Source of the DNA: Alkalimonas sp.
Lineage (GTDB): Bacteria > Pseudomonadota > Gammaproteobacteria > Enterobacterales > Alteromonadaceae
Length of the DNA stretch: 9,908 bases
Assembly: GCA_022565655.1 (NCBI GenBank)
Contig: JAIUMG010000111.1
Coordinates: forward strand, 1 to 9,908
Reading direction: 5' to 3'
The notes under the pieces are model-generated. The model was not told the origin of the DNA, did no database searches, and saw only the letters and a program-made list of their open reading frames with translations. Below, piece after piece: positions 5,686 through 9,908 of this stretch (its first letter is position 1; every line of letters starts with the position of its first letter). Position numbers and translations under genes: made by a program.

Positions 5686-6991
5686 TTTCACATGGCCAAA
5701 ACTCACTCTTAAAGAGGCGGGCGTAACTTTAATTGATTGTGATCACAAAACGCCTAAGGCAAAGGCAAGTGGCTATCCATATATTGCGATACCACAGTTA
5801 AAAGATGGCCATGTTAAATTAGACGGCAGTGAGCGACGGATTTCAGCTGAAGATTTTGAGCAATGGACTAAGAAACTATTGCCTCAAGAAAGTGATGTAA
5901 TTGTCGTGAGGCGATGTAACTCAGGGCAAAGCGCACATGTTCCCAAAAATGTAAAATGGGCTATTGGGCAGAACTTGGTCGTATTACGCGCTGATGGTAA
6001 AAGAGTCTACCCTCCTTTTTTACGGTGGTTGCTTAGAGGTGATGAATGGTGGGAGCAAGTCAGAAAATATATAAATGTTGGCGCAGTTTTCGATAGCTTA
6101 AAATGTAGAGAAATACCGCTATTTGAATTAACAATTCCTCCAATGAAAGAGCAAATCGAATTTGCTCAAATATTGAATTCATTAGACGACCGCATAGCCC
6201 TACTACGCGAAACCAACGCCACCTTAGAAGCCATTGCCCAGACGCTATTTAAGTCCTGGTTTGTCGATTTTGACCCGGTGCACGCCAACGCGGGCACCCA
6301 AGCCCCCAGCCTGCCAGCCGAGATACAAGCGCTATTCCCCTCCCGCCTGGTGGAATCCCCGCAGGGGTTAATACCGGAGGGGTGGGAGGTTGGAACTGTT
6401 GCTGATTTAGGTGATGTTATTTGTGGTAAAACTCCGCCAACTTCTAAACCTGAAAACTACGGTGATGATGTACCGTTTATTACAATTCCAGATATGCATG
6501 GAAAAATTGCAGCAACACAAACAGCAAGGTCGCTTTCTAAGTTAGGAGCTGACACCCAACCTAAGAAGTATTTGCGACCTGGCTCAATCTGCGTTTCGTG
6601 TATCGCCACACCCGGTCTTGTAACGCGAGTTACAGAGACATCGCAAACAAATCAACAGATTAATAGCGTTGTTCCATTTGAAAAGTGGGGAGATAGTTAT
6701 CCATTATTCGCTATGCAACGTGTGGGTGTGCTTGTGCGTTCAGGTGGTTCGGGTGGTTCAGTTTTCCATAATCTCAGCAAGTCTGGTTTCGAGAGAATAC
6801 CTGTTCTTTTACCATCCGAAGGAGTGATTAAGCACTTTGATAAAATATCATCGCCATTAGTAGAGCAAATAATTGCATATCAGAAAAAAGCTCAGACTTT
6901 AGCTGAGTTGCGCGATACCTTACTTCCCCGCTTAATCTCCGGCCAGTTGAGGTTGCCCGAGGCGGAAGCTGAATTAAGCGAGGTGATGTAA
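5675..6991 (+). CDS. hsdS: HsdS, type I restriction-modification specificity subunit
   Basis: HsdS holds two target recognition domains (TRDs) that read the two halves of a bipartite DNA site, spaced by conserved helices that also bind HsdM. In the 438-residue product, TRD1 spans about residues 5-155. The central conserved helix follows (about 160-205: LNSLDDRIALLRETNATLEA, then LFKSWFVDFDP). TRD2 starts near IPEGWEVG (234-241) and runs to about 380, and the distal conserved helix includes LAELRDTLLPRLISGQL (409-425). Both repeats are complete, so the gene looks functional. Start 5675 is well supported by AGGAGG at 5661-5666, eight bases upstream within the hsdM tail. The TRD-coding parts are AT-rich while the central block is GC-rich, as expected when TRDs are swapped by recombination. 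The recognised site cannot be predicted from sequence alone. Confidence 0.95.
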   Translation: MSSDFTWPKLTLKEAGVTLIDCDHKTPKAKASGYPYIAIPQLKDGHVKLDGSERRISAEDFEQWTKKLLPQESDVIVVRRCNSGQSAHVPKNVKWAIGQNLVVLRADGKRVYPPFLRWLLRGDEWWEQVRKYINVGAVFDSLKCREIPLFELTIPPMKEQIEFAQILNSLDDRIALLRETNATLEAIAQTLFKSWFVDFDPVHANAGTQAPSLPAEIQALFPSRLVESPQGLIPEGWEVGTVADLGDVICGKTPPTSKPENYGDDVPFITIPDMHGKIAATQTARSLSKLGADTQPKKYLRPGSICVSCIATPGLVTRVTETSQTNQQINSVVPFEKWGDSYPLFAMQRVGVLVRSGGSGGSVFHNLSKSGFERIPVLLPSEGVIKHFDKISSPLVEQIIAYQKKAQTLAELRDTLLPRLISGQLRLPEAEAELSEVM

Positions 6992-8538
6992 TGCCAATTG
7001 AAAAGGATTTCATTTTGAAAGGCTTGTTGCAACATAACTATTTGCCGTTTACCCGGCCTAATAAGGAAGAATTACCACCATTCTTCACTTCGGAAAGTTT
7101 TAGCGAACAAGCAGCATTTGATTTGACTTCACTACCTTCGCGTAAAGCGGGGTATGATCAACTTGATTATAAATTGTCACTTTTTAACGGTGTTACTAGG
7201 GTCTTATCTATACCTCACCCGCTCCCGTACGCAAATCTCTGTAATCATATCTACATAAATTGGGAATCTTTGTCGTTTATAACAGAAAATCCCAATGCTA
7301 AAATTTTCCCTGAGCCTCATGATGATGGGCGTGTGATCATCATGACTGGTTACGGTGGTCCGATTCATAAGGCACACTCTGAGCTGAACAGAGCCTTTGG
7401 CAAGCGTTTTAGGGTGTCCACTGACATTGTAAATTGTTTCCCTAGTGTATATTCCCATGCGATTCCTTGGGCATTGGTTGGGCTTGACTTCGCAAAACAA
7501 AACCGTGACCACGGAGAGTGGTTTAATCAAATCGATAAAGCTGCCAGGGATTGCAAACGCGGCGAAACACAGGGTATTGCGATTGGACCTGCCACATCTA
7601 ACATTATTACCGAATGTATTTTTGCCCGTATTGATGAAGCTCTGCGAACAGAGTTTGAGTTTGTTCGATTCATTGATGATTACATTTGTTATTGCGAAAC
7701 CGAAGACCAAGCACTTAATTTTGTTAGGCGTTTAGAGCAAGAGGCTGCCAAATATAAACTTCACTTAAATGCTCGAAAAACAGAGATTGTTAGGTTACCA
7801 CAACCAACAGTTGAATCATGGCTGATTGAGCTTGTAGACCGCCAACCTGGGGAGAATGCTAGTTCAACAGATGTGTTTCGATATTTAGATTTTGCAGTAC
7901 AGCTCTCAGAAAAGTATCCGAATTCAAGTGTCCTAAAATATGCAGCCACGGCGATTGATAATGCTGGCCACTTCTTATTTGAAACCGTTAACCCTATCAA
8001 CTATTTACTAAGTATTGCATTTCATCGTGTTGAAGTTTTACCTTTATTGTCAAAGCAACTAGAAAATGCGTACATGCGTTCAGGCGGTAAATTTTATGAC
8101 CTTACGGGTGTTAACGAGAAGCTTATTCAGATTTTGCAGGAAAACATAAAACACCAGCGTTCAGATGGTATGGCATGGTCGTTGTATCATTTGGGCCGCT
8201 TTGACGTGCCAATTGATTTAATAACGGCCGAATCTGTTATTGCAACAGCAGATCCATTAGCTATTTGCTCACTTTACTGGGGGTTTAAGCAATACCAGCC
8301 ACAGGTGATTGCTTATTGTCAGTCCATTGACACTAAGGATGTATATGAGCTTGATAAAAACTGGTTGCTTTTATACCAAGTTTTTTTAGATGGCGGAATT
8401 ACAAACCCTTATCAGGACAAAGTATTTGAGATACTTCAAAAACATCAAGTTTCATTCATGCTAGATAAGTTACAACTAGAGCCAGATATACCGGATCAGC
8501 TAGAAATTTTTTCTGATGCAATATCGAGATTATCTTGA
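6991..8538 (+). CDS. Reverse transcriptase of the Abi/DRT defence type, embedded in the hsd operon
   Basis: The 515-residue product has the reverse transcriptase palm motifs in order. An N-terminal block PHPLPYANLCNHIYINWESL lies at 76-95. Motif A is STDIVNCFPSVYSHAIPWAL (143-162) with metal-binding D145. Motif B is QGIAIGPATSN (194-204). Motif C is FIDD (227-230) with D229 and D230, and motif D is LNARKTE (259-265). All catalytic aspartates are present. The motif A extension FPSVYSHAIPWAL is typical, in my recollection, of abortive-infection and defence-associated RTs rather than group II intron or retroviral enzymes. Residues about 285-515 look all-helical with no motif I recognise, resembling the helical repeat tail of AbiK/AbiA-like proteins. 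I see no maturase, integrase, nitrilase or HEPN signature. The ATG shares one base with the hsdS stop (TAATG), with AGGTGA at 6981-6986 as ribosome site, so translation is coupled. It is more AT-rich than hsdM and hsdR. The RT class is confident; the exact subgroup and any phage-defence role are inferred. Confidence 0.88.
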   Translation: MPIEKDFILKGLLQHNYLPFTRPNKEELPPFFTSESFSEQAAFDLTSLPSRKAGYDQLDYKLSLFNGVTRVLSIPHPLPYANLCNHIYINWESLSFITENPNAKIFPEPHDDGRVIIMTGYGGPIHKAHSELNRAFGKRFRVSTDIVNCFPSVYSHAIPWALVGLDFAKQNRDHGEWFNQIDKAARDCKRGETQGIAIGPATSNIITECIFARIDEALRTEFEFVRFIDDYICYCETEDQALNFVRRLEQEAAKYKLHLNARKTEIVRLPQPTVESWLIELVDRQPGENASSTDVFRYLDFAVQLSEKYPNSSVLKYAATAIDNAGHFLFETVNPINYLLSIAFHRVEVLPLLSKQLENAYMRSGGKFYDLTGVNEKLIQILQENIKHQRSDGMAWSLYHLGRFDVPIDLITAESVIATADPLAICSLYWGFKQYQPQVIAYCQSIDTKDVYELDKNWLLLYQVFLDGGITNPYQDKVFEILQKHQVSFMLDKLQLEPDIPDQLEIFSDAISRLS

Positions 8539-8611
8539 CTTACTTGATTTCGCAGCTGCAACAAGGTATCAAAGAAAAGTTACAGCACGCAGGCTGATTT
8601 AGGGACGAGGC

Positions 8612-9908
8612 ATGACAGAAGACCAGTTGGAACAGGAAGTACTGGAGTGGCTAAGCGAAGTTGGCTATACCCCGGTTAATGGCTATGACATCGCCCCGGA
8701 CGGCCCCGCTGCCGAGCGCGGCGATTACATGCAGCCTATGCTGCTTGAGCGCTTAAAAGCGGCCATTGCCCGCTTAAACCCCACCATTCCTTTGGTTGCC
8801 CAGGACGATGCCCTGGTGCAGTTAAAAGAGCTGGGCATACCGGCACTGTTATCGGCGAACCGGCGTTTTCATAACCTGCTGCTTTCGGGTGTGCCGGTGC
8901 AGTACCAAAAAGACGGCGAAACCCGTGGCGACTTTGTGCGCTTGATTGATTGGGAGAACCAACCTGGCCGCAACGAGTTCCTTGCGGTAAATCAGTTCAC
9001 CGTGAAAGGCCCCAAGCATTCGCGCCGGCCGGATATTATTCTGTTCGTCAATGGCCTGCCGCTGGTGCTGATCGAGCTGAAAAACCCGGCCGATGTGCAG
9101 GCCGACATTTGGAAAGCCTTTGATCAGATCCAAACCTACAAAGAACAAATCCCGGATCTGTTTCACTACAACGAAATACTGGTGATCAGCGACGGCTCGG
9201 AAGCGCGCATGGGCTCTTTATCAGCCAGTGCCGAGCGCTTTATGCAGTGGCGCACCATCGATGGCGTCACGCTGGATCCGTTAGGGGAGTTCAGTGAGCT
9301 TGAAACCATGGTGCGTGGTGTCTTTACCCCGGCCTATTTGCTCGATTACCTGCGCTTTTTCGTGTTGTTTGAAGACGACGGCACCCTCGTTAAAAAGATC
9401 GCCGGTTACCATCAGTTTCATGCAGTGCGCGCAGCCATTCAGCAAGTGGTTGACGCATCGCGGCCGGAAGTAGCAGCCAGCCAAAAAGGCAAGGGTGGTG
9501 TGGTGTGGCATACCCAGGGCAGTGGTAAAAGCATTACCATGACCTGCTTTGCCGCCCGGGTAATGCGTGAAGCTGCGATGGAAAACCCAACCATTGTGGT
9601 GATCACCGATCGCAACGATCTCGATGGCCAGTTGTTTGGCGTGTTTTCGTTGGCGCAAGATTTACTGCGTGAACAACCGGTGCAGGTGGATACCCGCCAG
9701 GACTTACGCGAGAAGCTCAGCAACCGACCTTCAGGCGGCATTGTGTTTGCCACCATTCAAAAGTTTGCCCCAGGCGCAGATGAAGACAAGTTCCCGGTGC
9801 TTTCTACCCGGCACAACATCGTGGTGATTGCCGATGAAGCGCACCGCACCCAGTATGGTTTTGAGGCCAAGCTTAAAGAGCGCAGCAAACCAAATCTTGC
9901 GGCCGAAG
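8612..9908 (+). CDS. hsdR: HsdR, type I restriction endonuclease/translocase subunit (5' part, 3' end outside window)
   Basis: HsdR cuts DNA remotely after ATP-driven translocation when joined to HsdM/HsdS on an unmethylated site. My translation from 8612 is open for 432 codons to the window edge. The nuclease core of PD-(D/E)xK type is D141 in RPDIILF and E155/K157 in LIELKNP. The helicase part has Walker A QGSGKS (302-307, K306), motif Ia VVITDRNDLDGQL and Walker B/DEAH at 408-411. Full-length HsdR proteins are about 1000 residues, so over half is missing here. An in-frame TAG at 8600-8602 excludes an earlier start, and AGGGA (8601-8605) is the ribosome site. It is separated from the RT by 73 bases, unlike the overlapping hsdM-hsdS-RT junctions; I see no clear promoter in this gap. 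Codon use resembles hsdM rather than the RT. Confidence 0.95.
   Translation, partial: MTEDQLEQEVLEWLSEVGYTPVNGYDIAPDGPAAERGDYMQPMLLERLKAAIARLNPTIPLVAQDDALVQLKELGIPALLSANRRFHNLLLSGVPVQYQKDGETRGDFVRLIDWENQPGRNEFLAVNQFTVKGPKHSRRPDIILFVNGLPLVLIELKNPADVQADIWKAFDQIQTYKEQIPDLFHYNEILVISDGSEARMGSLSASAERFMQWRTIDGVTLDPLGEFSELETMVRGVFTPAYLLDYLRFFVLFEDDGTLVKKIAGYHQFHAVRAAIQQVVDASRPEVAASQKGKGGVVWHTQGSGKSITMTCFAARVMREAAMENPTIVVITDRNDLDGQLFGVFSLAQDLLREQPVQVDTRQDLREKLSNRPSGGIVFATIQKFAPGADEDKFPVLSTRHNIVVIADEAHRTQYGFEAKLKERSKPNLAAE

Noticed and set aside
7204..7710. Minus-strand open frame of 168 codons
   Set aside because: It lies wholly within the reverse transcriptase gene, has no recognisable protein features, and is antisense to conserved RT motifs A to C.
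6991..8538. Group II intron or retron interpretation of the RT
   Set aside because: There is no maturase or HNH domain and no intron structure, the ORF is translation-coupled to hsdS, and no retron msr/msd-like inverted repeats are visible just upstream, where hsdS coding sequence lies.
8535..8563. TTGACT at 8535-8540 as the -35 of an hsdR promoter
   Set aside because: No acceptable -10 lies at 16-18 bases; the next candidate, TATCAA at 8567, is too far away.
8849..9756. Several minus-strand open frames and one short plus-strand frame at 9624-9827
   Set aside because: They are shadows of hsdR, whose continuous frame from 8612 holds nuclease and helicase motifs.

Overview
The window reads as the chromosome of a Gammaproteobacterium. 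The evidence is the end of a tol-pal operon (tolB, pal, cpoB), a tRNA-Lys cluster, a gammaproteobacterial-type nadA and a tRNA-Ser, all on the + strand. Marine groups such as Alteromonadales or Oceanospirillales are plausible from gene order and base composition, but that is a guess from memory.

Layout. Positions 2-2013 hold housekeeping envelope genes: the 3' part of tolB (open at the left edge), pal and cpoB (ybgF). Positions 2131-2420 hold three identical tRNA-Lys(UUU) genes on an exact 107-bp repeat. Positions 2455-3576 hold nadA behind its own strong sigma70-type promoter. Positions 3622-3815 hold tRNA-Ser(GGA) with its promoter and a long symmetrical terminator. Positions 3816-4113 are a non-coding, hairpin-rich junction containing an orphan terminator and a likely promoter/operator. 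From 4114 to the right edge runs an accessory defence locus: hsdM, hsdS, a reverse transcriptase of the abortive-infection/defence type, and hsdR (cut by the window end).

How the genes work together. TolB, Pal and CpoB belong to the Tol-Pal system, which keeps the outer membrane attached during division. HsdM, HsdS and HsdR together form a type I restriction-modification enzyme: HsdS chooses the site, HsdM methylates adenine, HsdR cleaves and translocates. The most interesting item is the 515-residue reverse transcriptase gene. It begins on the last base of the hsdS stop codon, retains all recognisable polymerase motifs, is visibly more AT-rich than hsdM and hsdR, and lies inside the operon between specificity and restriction genes. 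This suggests a composite island with two defence layers, next to a tRNA-Ser that may mark its boundary.
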